Shown here: positions 10,685 through 21,680 of the stretch, piece by piece
Position numbering within the stretch: the stretch's first letter is position 1
Layout of the letters: the number at the start of each line of letters is the position of its first letter
Source: Hyalella azteca
Lineage: Eukaryota; Arthropoda; Malacostraca; Amphipoda; Hyalellidae
Assembly: GCF_000764305.2 (NCBI RefSeq)
Contig: NW_025940792.1
Coordinates: 1 to 64,000 of the forward strand
Length of the DNA: 64,000 nucleotides
Direction of reading: 5' to 3'
Program-made: the position numbers and the translations under genes
The notes under the pieces: generated by a model
Databases searched by the model: none
Told to the model about the DNA's origin: nothing
What the model saw: the letters and a program-made list of their open reading frames with translations, nothing else

Positions 10685-13600
10685 TTTCCAGAGTTCCGCA
10701 TCGCTCCTCCTCTAACTGGGGCAACCTACGATGCCCAACCCATATTACCTATCTTTTGGCTTCAGGTTTTTATTTGATTAGTCCCTTGGATTTCATTGGA
10801 CGATCACGTACGTTGATGGCACATTATTTTTTAGAGCCTGCAACATTCAGTCTCTCGTTATGGATCTTATCTGCATAATTGGCTGCAATAGTTGGGTTAA
10901 TCGTACATAGGCTTATTAAAATACTTCGATGAACTTATACTCATGTTCGTGTAAATCTGTATACATCATTAACTCAACAAATAATAGCAATATAATCACA
11001 GTTTTCTACATTTTCAGAGAGGAAAGTACAAATTATTTCATATTCATCATTGCGCTCCAATTAATGAATGAAATGACAGGATCAAAAAATGAACAAAATT
11101 TGTTGAAAGTGTGGCCAAAAAATTAGATTCAAGGTACTATATAAATAATTCTGAATATTCTTCTCTTGAATATTGTTTGTACCTCATACATTTTAGCACT
11201 GCATTGATGAAATGAAAATAGATTCAAATTCTTACCTCGAAATTCACATGACAATTTCCAACACACATTAGAAAGTACCACGTGCATGCAATTCTCTTTA
11301 TAGAAAAAAGAATAGATGTGAGATGCTTAACTTCAAATTATTAAATTATTATATTCATCAATTACATTGTTATGAGTAAATGTAAAAATTGAAATTAGAG
11401 TAATCGAAAAATTATTTAATAATGATGTTTCTTCTTTTCATATGCTAATAAAATTAATACTATGTAGAGAAATTCATCATCAACTTCAATTGCAAAATTT
11501 TTAGTAAAAAATTCCAAATTAACGAATAATCGATGTGAATCAGATTTATGATATTGTGGTATTGGTAAAGCAGACCTGGAGCGAAGTGCTGTATTAATAT
11601 ATACAGTATCACTCGCTCACTATATCACTACGAAATATCATCATAAATGTCCTGCTTTAGTAAAAATATATCACGGCACACAGAAGAATCATCAAGAAAC
11701 GCAAACTAGAAGTTAGAGGTCATCAATTGAATTTGAAATTTGTGAGCCTCTGATTCGACAAGTACAGTAGAGCTCTCATGACATAAAAATGCAAGTCATG
11801 GCACCTGTGAAGCAAGTCATGGCACCGGGCGAACGAATACAGCAACAAAAACTACCACACCCCGAGCTGCTGGTAGGTTTGGGCTGCGACCACTGATTGC
11901 ATTAGGTTTGAAGATCCAAGAAGCTGCAGTCTTCTTTCAAGTTATTTTCATGGCGCGAAACTAACGAATCGGTCTGATTATTTTATATCCAATACAAACG
12001 AGATTATCAAATACTCTTCTGGTTTAGTTAAACAGAGAAGAAAAAAAGAATTGCATAAATCGAACAAATTTTGTTGAAGATAACTGGAATGATACGTAGG
12101 ATGTTGTTCAAATTTAATTTAAATATTCTGCGGTCGAAAATCAGTGTTTATTCGTTTCCTTTAAGTAACACAGTGGTTGAGGCGGTTCGCTTATCTAACG
12201 TCGAGACAAACTTTGTCAATGGTTGCGATGCGTACGTGGAAAACCTCTGTAATGAGGTAACCAAATTTCTTTACTGCAAATGAAGACTTGTGTTTAGATA
12301 AATAAAATCATTTCAACTTCATTCCTGTGAACATCTACGCGTACTTTATGCTTTCTTCAACTCACAAATAATGTTTCAGGAATTTGTAGATGTATTATTC
12401 CAATTGTAAGATGAATCTCCGCCTAATTAGACTAACATTGAATTCACTTAAACGAAATGGCATCTTTTAGTTAAATTCGTTATTGGAACCCATGCTCACG
12501 TTTTCATTTAGTTGATATTGAGGAAATGAGATTTCCTTCATTTATATCAGTTCACGATTCTAACTATTGTGAATTCTTTCTCCGTTATCTTTGTGTTCTT
12601 GACGTTCATGTCTAGCGGTATGAAAATTTTTGAAAAGAAGAAATGCGTCAGATAATTATTGGAACATCTGCTAAAATTCAGCAGGTCTGCATTTGGTTTT
12701 TAGTTTCCTTCACACCTTTGACTTTTTACGTTTTGAACCAGTTTTCTCATGGCGACCGGTGCCTACGTGCTAGTCGAGTCGCGATTTTTTTCTTGGTTAT
12801 CTCACATTTTATCGACAAAGCTGTTCATAAATTCTAGACAGTCGTGTTTTGTAACCCAAATTCATTGAAAATGATTATGTACATGTTATATAATTCTAGC
12901 TCGCTAATATGTTGAAGGTAACCTGACAATTTGATCTGACGAAATACGAGTTTGTGAGAATATACTTAAGCAAGACACTTCGAACCAACAATATCGGAAT
13001 AATTACTACGTTAGATATATACATAAAATTCTACCTCCCGTCATAAACAATAATGAAAATTAATGTGATTGAAAACAAATTAATGTTTGAAAAGATCCTC
13101 TCGGCACTGCTGGTGGGAAAGGACAAATGTTTTATTTGTAGCAGTGTGCTTGCAGTGGCATAGAGCGTGTAACATTAGGAACAAATTTTAAATTATTCGT
13201 CAAATATAATTATTTATAAGGAGGATAATTCGAAGTAGCTACTCACTCTAGTAGAGCAACTTCAACCCGTGTGAGAGAAAATACTTGCTGATTTTCAACA
13301 CGTATGGCAGTAAATACTTGCTAATAGAAAAATCCTTGCTGACTTTCAACACGTGTGTCAGAAAATACACGGGTGGCTAGAAAATACTAGGGTGTGGCAT
13401 TCAGTGCTTGAGCACTGGTTGACGTCATCGAACAGGTAGCGCCGGTTTGTGAGCCCAGCAACAGGTTGGACGATAAAGCCAGAATAAAAAGACGAAGGTT
13501 AGGCAATCGCTCGGAGCAGGATAGTTCGTTGGATAATTCGCATGCAGTAGTTTAGAAGCTGCAAAAATTAGATGTAAAAACAATTTTTTGTCGGGTTTTC

Positions 13601-15588
13601 TGATTTTTTGTTCTGTGTCTGTCTCGCTCAGCACCTCGATCCGAGCTTTCATATATGGATTGATGTGGTCAAACTGGTCGGTAATCTGAAGGTTTCCTTC
13701 ACTTGGAATGTTCGTTTGATAAATTTCAGAAACAGAGAATACTAAAACATACGGATACGCTTGCTAAAATATTTGTTTAATCCGTGTAAAAATGCTTGGA
13801 ATGGATTGACCTAAAAAAGTGGTAATTCGATTTTCAGTTGTTTAGCTCAATTAATTTTAACACATGAACAGAACAGAATTCATAACCTAAGTAAACACAA
13901 TTTGCTTCATGTTGATTATGTTAAAATTCGATACCCTAGGCGAGATGCTATAGTAAATTTGGTCGCTTCTTGTACTGATGCTTGACGTCTTGACTGCTCA
14001 GCCTGTGAATCATTAAAATCCTCGTAAACATTGTTCATGATCCCCACGGCTGGACGATGTTATTGGGATTTCGCGTTGTTAGAGCAAAGGAATTTAGAAA
14101 TTTTGTTTATTTTTCAGTTTGGTACATTTCTTTGCCATCATTTATATATTAATTGACCAATTCATCGACAGGGAATAATACCTGGTATAACTTAGGGCTT
14201 ATGATTATATTATCAATTATCAATCAATCAATAAAATTTCTAACATTTAATTATTGTTTGTAGGGTAAAAATGTCCTTCATCTGAGATAGTAGCTTACTG
14301 CTAGTTTCCGAATTATTGATAAAGGTAAACAACCAAAATTATGTACTGAGGGGAAATAATTTTTAGCCTTGTTGATTTTGATGCTTATATACTACGGTAA
14401 CAAATAATTGTCAATCATTTCCTTAATATCCTATGAAATGTGCAAATTTGTATTCAAAACAGAAGAAAATTATGATGAAAAATTAAAAATATCAGAGCTC
14501 GTCCGTCCCAAGTCGGCGAACAACCACCTTTCTTGATTTCTGGAATAGTGTAACAATGAAATTGATCGATAGAATTATTTGTGAAAATGAAGCAATTGAG
14601 TTTTCAGAGCAATAGGGATCAAAGAGACGAGTAAAAACAGTTACATTTCAGTAGATAAATTTATAATATAATTGGTAAAATTTTACAAAGAATTGTAATG
14701 TTGGAACACATTCATTGTTGGATGTAGTTGAATTGCTGTTGTACTCGTATCTCAGAATTGCCGCCCCAGTCATTCAAGGTTGTAATGACGAATTTTCGGA
14801 CAAGAAAATTTAACTCAGGAGAATTTATTTTACTGTTGTAAGAACGATTATTCAGACATGTATAATGCACATAGTTGATGCAGTATTTTTTCAGTAGTTT
14901 CAATATTAGTAAGTTGCCAGATCTTCAAAGTTCAACACATTCGACGAGCTACGAAAAATAGCACATTAGGGATTTCTTTGACTTGGCAATCACAATCGAT
15001 GTCATTGATGAAATTAACAAAATATAATCCATCGAGTCTACCATTTACAGATATAAAAAATTTTGTGAAGAAGACAACCATTCAACGACAACATTAATTT
15101 AATGAAAATAAATCTCAGAATATTTTATCTGAACTCTGTTAGAACAACAAAAGTATGCTCTACATTCTAGTCTGAGTAGCAGGAATTGTAAAAAGAATTT
15201 ATTTGGACAAAAATCATCACTATTCAATAACTGTTACAATATTGAATATGGTAAACGCTAGCATAAATGTATTCAATGATGAAAAGTTATTTTTGGTATT
15301 CATTGAGGAACATGTATGAGGATTGTTCAAGAATTATAAAGCTTTATTTCACCGAAAAAGGTGATTTTGATCGATAAATAATAACGCTTTTGAATATTTC
15401 TTTTATATTATCCAACACCTTCTAATGAAAATAATCATTTTTTCGGCGAAAGGACTTTTATTTGGAATTTAAATATTTGCCCATTATATTTTACTAACCT
15501 TCAAGAAGTTGGAGGTTATAATAAAAAGCAACTCCTCCCATACTGTTCCATCAACCAATGGATACTAGGTGCCGCCCCCCAGGTAACA
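10685..15588. other. Intergenic region between divergent genes A and B
   Basis: About 5 kb of AT-rich sequence without recognisable exons. A degenerate repeat of about 51 bp lies at 13260-13390 (GCTGATTTTCAACACGT twice). A short repeat of GCAAGTCATGGCACC lies near 11790-11826. Promoter elements of A and B sit at the two ends. Confidence 0.5.
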
Positions 15589-15645
15589 TATAAGTAGCAG
15601 TGAAGCACTGCCAGTCGCTCATCAGTCTTCATACCAGCGCACCAG
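15589..15645 (+). promoter_or_regulatory. Core promoter and noncoding first exon of gene B
   Basis: TATAAG at 15589-15594 is followed by an arthropod-type initiator TCAGTC at 15622-15627 (A at 15624), giving a start 30-35 bases downstream. CCAAT at 15555-15559 lies further upstream. The noncoding exon ends ACCAG at 15645 before the donor GTTGGT. The intron runs to the acceptor TTCTAG at 16003. Confidence 0.5.
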
Positions 15646-16003
15646 GTTGGTATATTCAGCCGGACTAGTATCATGTATAGTAATAAACAGCATACATAAT
15701 GTATTTTTACGCATCATGTTGTAGATGAAATAGATTAATTCATGTATATATAAATATAAGTAGCAATGTATTAGGATTTTGATTTTAAATTTTCAGTTTT
15801 CAATCACCTTAGCCATGTCCCCCAGCGGTATTGCGTGTTGTGTTGCGTATAATAGTACATGTATCAAATTTTGGAATGGATATTCTTTATAGTATTAACG
15901 GTCATGCTATGAGTAGCATTTGGTATCTATGAGATAAAATTTAATAATAAGTAAAAGGTTTCTGAGATGCTAATTAAATAACTTTATTTCTTTTTTGTTC
16001 TAG

Positions 16004-19000
16004 TTAGAGGCGCGAAGACATCTACAATAAGAACACTACATCATGAAGCTTTTACTCGTACTGTTCACGGTCATGGCGGCCGCTGCATCATACGACATCA
16101 TCGACGATAAGCTCGTCAACGGCTACGGCAGAATGGCGGTAACTAGCTTATATTTATAACGATAATCTATGAATAATTATCATATATAATTTACATTAAT
16201 GAGATGCAAATTAATGCAGGGCATATAATTTGAAAAAATATTGAAGCGACTTCTCGTACTGTGACGATCATGCGACGTAAAGCGCATTTTTCATGGTTGA
16301 CATGGTAAATAAAAAAATGACAAAATAAAAAATCGTTTGAAATACCACTGACTAAAATATGAATAATGAGATCAAAGCAGTGAAATCAAGACTCCCGTGA
16401 GAGGGTGGGAAATAGGTATGGGTATGCAGTAATAGGTACTAACCGAATTTAGAAGACGCAATTGAGTCAGGATATTTTATAATATCGTCCGATGTAGAAG
16501 ATTTGTCCTTTGACCTTTAGAATAAGAACTTCATCGACTGGAATAAGCAATATATATTAAACACAATTATAAACAATTCATCACTGTGATACGAAACAAA
16601 CTTTTTGCAAGGTTATGCGCGACTGCTTCGGCGACCGAGAATACGCCCGCTACACGAGTCGCGTGAAGGCGGCTGAAGGCACCTGCCGGTCTCGCTCCTT
16701 CCAGCCCCAGACCCAACCCTTCCTGACCACAGCGCCGGTCTACCGCCGACCGTCTTATGAGGTCTGACGCCGGAAATAAATTCCAATTGTTAATTGTTAA
16801 TTTTACGAATATTATTGGGAAAATTCATCAGCTTATTACCTCTCAACTGCAACATTAAACATCGTCAGGAACAGTCGAGTCACTAGACGAGTAACCGGAG
16901 ATACTAGGCATTTAGATTCCATGGATAGTTGGATACGTACAAAAATGATCATATATATTATTTTTTGCGGTATTTCAAGGCCTCGTCACCTGAGTTACCG
17001 CAACTAGACAGAAGGTTGAACCTTTGCTACGGATACATCATAGTTCGTAAAAGGTATTATTATGGCCTGGATAGTTAAGGAGTGCTGATAAAATGTTAAT
17101 ATTATCGCTAAAATGATAGGGTGCTTTCCAAGGTATCATAGAAGTATTATAGAAAAATCAGACGGTTAAATCATTTGACATTTTATAACCTATCAGCCAA
17201 GTCTTATACTGAAGTCGGGCAGAGAAATATCGGAAATTTAATAACTTTTCAGCCAGGTGTTATACAAAAATTGGACATATAAAATATCGGAAATTTTATA
17301 ACTTTTCACCCAGGTGTTATAAATAATCGGTCGAATAATCAATCGGGATTTGTCTAACCTTTCAGTCAGACGACGATCAGTTCTACGACCGTAAGCGCGT
17401 ACACGAGCTATCCATCAAGACACGTGCGCGCTTCTCAAATGCTACGTGCGTCCTACGAGAACTGGGATACGTGAGTGATATTCATCTAATATATTCCATA
17501 TGTCCAGAATTTATTTTTTATTGCCAATTAGATTTTATTTTATTTTATAACCCAATGAGATGTATTGTGATCTCAAAAATTTTTATTGATTCTAAAAAAT
17601 AAAGATCTGGTTTTAGGATATGAATCAGAACAAGGATGTTCAATTCAAATTCTCGGTATTGACAGAGATGTTTGGAAAGCATAAAGCTTGAGATGTATGG
17701 AATAGCAGGTTTTCAGATTTGATTGCCTGCAGTGAGCATGTGGACCAAATTTTCTTGTATTTTCTTGTACAAGCTTGACTTTTCTTGTACTTGAAAGCTT
17801 GAATAAATTGAAAATATTATTAACTCTGATAAATTTAACTTTAGACTTTTAATACTTCAAATTCATTTGTTCATTGAAATATTGAAAATATATGAAATAA
17901 ATTTCTGGCACAAAAAATCAAATTGACCCTGATACTAATTCATCAGTACTTAATATTAATTATTATTCATTAGATTACTAAACAATAAATATAATATCCC
18001 TATTTAATATATATTTTTCATTATTACAAGTTACATAATTAGTAATATTATTTACTATATCAGCATTATGATCCACTAATTATCTTGATCCGGATAATAA
18101 TTACTCAGCTCATAATATTAATTATTATTTAATGGATTATTGTGAAAATAAATTTAGTAATCAATATCACTTGATTATAATATTACCTAATTAATAATAT
18201 TAATCACTAGATCGACGGGTCGTACAACATTCAATACCAGACGATGATCGACGAGATCAAAGACGTGGGCCGCATCGACAAGCAGCTCATGACCGATCTC
18301 ATCAGTGGCATCAACCAGTGCAAAGACTTTGCAGTGAGTAATTAAATCAAACTAATAGCATTTAAAAATACCATTGGGATTAGAGACATAAGATATGTTC
18401 CTATGATTAGTTGTAGTATCAATTAAAACAGGATATGCAAACTGATCTCAGTCGCGATAGGTAGATGACTTTCTAACCGGTTTTGGCGTGCATAGTTACC
18501 AGCCTCCGAATGACTCTGAATTTCCGTTTGTCGAAGATATTTATGTTAGTTTAAAATAATACGTCGACATGTTCATTTTACCAAAACACTTAAAATTTTT
18601 TTATTGATTATCTTGAAACTTAACCGTTTCCGTTTTGAGAGCTCGCATGCCTAACCATTATATTTTTAATGACTATGCAGTTTTCCTGATTTTATTTCGT
18701 GGTATCTTATTCGAGTCAAATAATCTCTGATTAAAACAATACTGTTGTAGTGAAGATTCCTAACTGTTGAGCAGACATGCTTGCCGACTGAGCGCATCCA
18801 GTACCCGATGACAGTCGAGAGCTTCCGTTACATTTCGTTCAGCAACTGCCGCCACCACGCCACGCTCTTTGCGTGTCTCAAGCGCAACGCGCGCCAGCAG
18901 CGGCGACAAGAAGACTACACCGGCCCCGACAACATCGTTGATACAGCCACCGAGGACGAGAAAATCATCGCTATGCTCTGGGCCGAAGCTAAAGTCAACA

Positions 19001-19008
19001 GTTTTTAA
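16004..19008 (+). CDS. Gene B: secreted seven-cysteine protein, OBP-like, 235 residues
   Basis: Coding exons 16043-16138, 16612-16761, 17366-17470, 18211-18333 and 18775-19008 join in frame, every intron in phase 0. The signal peptide is MKLLLVLFTVMAAAASYD. Cysteines are at residues 37, 57, 110, 154, 160, 183 and 192; the spacings X19, X52, X43, X5, X22, X8 nearly match gene A. TCVLRELGYIDGSYNI, then a helical stretch to GINQC and finally C-X8-C, resemble odorant-binding proteins, with the same missing C2 and extra Cys as gene A. NAT at residues 107-109 is a possible N-glycosylation site, just before the third Cys. It lies head-to-head with gene A about 5 kb away, with a similar start context (ACATCATGAAG). 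Function is unknown; a carrier of small hydrophobic ligands is one possibility. Confidence 0.88.
16043..16138 (+). CDS. Gene B coding exon 1 (signal peptide)
   Basis: 32 codons from ATG to GYGRMA, donor GTAACT. The exon starts at 16004 with 39 bases of 5' UTR. Confidence 0.85.
16612..16761 (+). CDS. Gene B coding exon 2
   Basis: 50 codons from VMRDCFGDRE to YRRPSYE, acceptor TTTTTGCAAG. C-X19-C is at exon codons 5 and 25, as in gene A. The donor GTCTGA is poor and, if unspliced, reads Val-stop at once. Confidence 0.85.
16762..16780 (+). promoter_or_regulatory. Possible intronic stop and poly(A) signal in gene B
   Basis: Read-through of exon 2 gives GTC TGA, and AATAAA follows at 16775-16780. 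A T/GT-rich stretch (TTGTTAATTGTTAATTTT) comes just after. Together they could end a short 83-residue isoform. Confidence 0.35.
17186..17365. repeat. 57-bp tandem repeat ending at the 3' splice site of gene B exon 3
   Basis: Units are marked by TATCGGAAATTT then TAACTTTTCAG. Pyrimidine-AG ends fall at 17195, 17252 and 17308 (AG lost) and at the real acceptor 17365, spaced 56-57 bp. Confidence 0.75.
17366..17470 (+). CDS. Gene B coding exon 3
   Basis: 35 codons from SDDDQFYDRK to CVLRELGY, acceptor CTTTCAG, donor GTGAGT. It aligns with exon 3 of gene A and carries about seven extra N-terminal residues. Confidence 0.85.
18211..18333 (+). CDS. Gene B coding exon 4
   Basis: 41 codons from IDGSYNIQYQ to GINQCKDFA, acceptor TCACTAG, donor GTGAGT. 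Confidence 0.85.
18775..19008 (+). CDS. Gene B last coding exon
   Basis: 77 codons plus TAA, from TCLPTERIQYPM through NCRHHATLFACLKRNA to AKVNSF. The acceptor is GTTGAGCAG. The basic stretch ARQQRRQ after the last Cys replaces the more acidic residues of gene A. Confidence 0.9.
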   Translation, partial: TCLPTERIQYPMTVESFRYISFSNCRHHATLFACLKRNARQQRRQEDYTGPDNIVDTATEDEKIIAMLWAEAKVNSF

Positions 19009-19196
19009 ATCGTGGCGTAGAATGATGCAACAGATTCAAGCCACAGCCGCGAATTGGCTTTCTTGTTTGAAATTGTTCAAATACTGAAACTATTTGCGGT
19101 GAAATTATTATGTTCTGGAATTGACCGTCGAATTTTACGATGCATAAAAGTTGAGGTAAAAATATATCAAAAATTCAGAGCTTTTGCGATTTCCGA

Positions 19197-19378
19197 AATA
19201 AAATTAACCAATTTTGTTTCTCTTTTCCTAGTCTCTGAACTGGCACATAAGTTATTTAAACCTGCGCTTAGAACTTAATTTTTCGCATTCCCACAATACA
19301 GCAACTTGTTTGCCAAGTTCCTTTTGTCTTCTTCTGGGCGAGTTTCATTAATTTTAAAATATTCAAAGTCTCAATAAA
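19197..19378 (+). terminator. Poly(A) signals of gene B
   Basis: AATAAA at 19197-19202 and again at 19373-19378, about 190 and 365 bases after the stop codon. Confidence 0.5.
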
Positions 19379-20526
19379 ATTTTTGAAATAAACGTTCTGG
19401 GGAGGCCAAGATTTTTTATTGTTTTGAGCATTGTTATGCTTTTGAGATGGGGGACTAAACGTTTTCAATCTTAGCAAAAATTATATTTGGAATCTGAGAT
19501 GTTTTTCTTTCTTTGTGAGTAGATCCAATCGTACATGTTTAAATTTTATTGACCAAATATTTCCATGCCAAAAAACAAGCAAAAAGCTCGTCGAAGCTAT
19601 CCTTGCTCCTAGAAAAACAGACGAAGACCCATATCCAAATAATGGCTGAGAAGATTAAATTATTCAGTTCAAATATGACTAGAAATTTCGTAACATTCAG
19701 ATTAATTTAGATTTTTCGTTTGTTAATTAGTTGTTGGAATCGCATCCAAATGAAGCAGTCGATGCTTCAACATAATCGCCACGTGTTATGTCATTAAATT
19801 ATAATGAGACTGAAAGCTAATTTAGCTGTTTACGAAAATCGATGATGAATTGGTTCACTAAAAATAAAATCACAGATGATCCATACAGATTACCGAATTA
19901 AACATTGTTGAAACATTTAATTTCATTAATATTTGGAACAGTAACATCAAGGCGTCACCATAAAAAGTCGATCTTATGTTAGCGTATTAATGAAGTCAGC
20001 GGATTTGTGAAACTTAAATGCGAAACGGGCTTGATATTAGTGCAACTAAAATAATTACTGAACGATTTGCTTCAGTAAGACAAATTGGTTTATTTTGGTT
20101 TCTGAGTACGCTCGTTTACAAAGAGACGGTGTGAGTAATATTTTTTTTAATTGCGGAGGTAAAACTGAAACTCATCATTTCAAATATATGACTTATGACA
20201 TTAATTGCTTCAACTGGAAATACACTTACAGGAACAAAATAGCCCGGGTAAACAGATAATTTCGTATAACAAAAGTGTTGAAAGGTAGAAATGTAAGAAA
20301 ATAGACATACCCTCCTTCTTCAAAAGGAATGAAAGCCGAATACAAATGAAATTGATAATGTTAGACTTAAAAAACATACAAAATAATAAGGAGCCGGCGA
20401 AGTTTACATGAAATTTCGCGCAGTGCCGTTGTCTTCTGGTCCCTGGTGATATGGCAGTTCGCTTGACTGGCTTGCATCAACGGCGAGGGTTCGCAGCGCA
20501 CCGGGGTCTGTTTGTTCTGAATCTTC

Positions 20527-20708
20527 AGAGAACACAAATATTGTTGTTGCAGAGTGTGTTCGTTCTGAGAGAACACAAATATTGTTGTTGCAGAGTGTGT
20601 TCGTTCTGAGAGAACACAAATTGTTGTTGCAGAGTGTGTTCGTTCTGAGAGAACACAAATATTGTTGTAGTAGAGTGTGTTCGTTCTGAGAGAACACAAA
20701 TTGTTGTT
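20527..20708. repeat. 41-bp minisatellite with hairpin units
   Basis: About 4.5 copies starting at 20530, 20571, 20612, 20651 (a 39-bp variant precedes) and 20692. Each junction contains GTGTTC and GAACAC as inverted arms around a short loop (TGTGTTCGTTCTGAGAGAAC). Confidence 0.9.
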
Positions 20709-21408
20709 ATTGTGTTTCTAGTAAACTATCCATTATCATTACTTTGTAATGAAATTTTATATTCAGTTCTAGTAAAATAATAGAAATATTATTCAAATCA
20801 GTTCGTTGGGAAAATATGAGCTTTATACACGAGATGTTTTCACGCCGTTCAATTTTAATTATGCTTCAACATATGCCTCACTACACTGAACTACATATAG
20901 TGCTTCTTGTTTATAAATTTTCAACGTTATCATCGTTATTGTTTATCAGTATAATTTCTTAATATTTCTCGACTAGTAGTTGTGCAAGAATTCTATCATC
21001 TTAAGATATTATTTAAAATTTTTCATCTCTTTTCCAACATTCGCTATTGTTCAAACAGGTGTAAATTAATATAATTTAATAGCGGAATTTCACACCTTAT
21101 TTCTTAACTTCAGTAAATTAAAAAATCCTGTCAGCACTTAATTCTCGTCACTGATAACTCACTTCCGTTGTTGGACTTCAGCATTTAACGCTTTCTCCAC
21201 TTCCTATCCAAAGCTCTGCTTGAAGTCGAATACGCATTCATTATATATGCATTACTCGATGCAGAACTTTTATGAACATCTTTTTTGTACGATGTGTTGT
21301 AAAATTTTACCACATCTTGATTGTCTCCGCGCATAACTTTTCTTTGTCATCAGGCCTCATGCAGCTTATCTTATCGGCGCTGTCTGTTCTTCATCATCGA
21401 ATGCCCTC

Positions 21409-21680
21409 GGTCGGCGGAGATGAAGGGAATAAATGATGGGGTGGAGGTCGGTGAAGATGGGGAGAATGAATGATGAGGTGTAAGTCGGTGGAGATGGGGG
21501 AGAATGAATGATGGGGTGGAGGTCGGTGAAGATGGGGAGAATGAATGATGGGGTGTAAGTCGGTGGAGATGGGGAGAATGAATGATGGGGTGGAGGTCGG
21601 TGAAGATGGGGAGAATGAATGATGGGGTGTAAGTCGGTGGAGATGGGGGAGAATGAATGATGGGGTGGAGGTCAGTGGAG
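21409..21680. repeat. 37-bp minisatellite with alternating dimer units
   Basis: G-rich on the plus strand (GATGGGGAGAATGAATGATG). Units alternate between GGTGGAGGTCGGTGAAG and GGTGTAAGTCGGTGGAG types, giving a 74-bp higher-order period. About seven units, grading into related G-rich sequence to about 21790. Confidence 0.85.

Noticed and set aside
5789..19008. Calling genes A and B true insect odorant-binding proteins
   Set aside because: The C2-X3-C3 pair is missing, a seventh Cys is added and the proteins are much longer than classic OBPs. Only resemblance is claimed.
20527..20708. CRISPR-like array
   Set aside because: There are no unique spacers between the repeats, the sequence is eukaryotic, and units are simply tandem.
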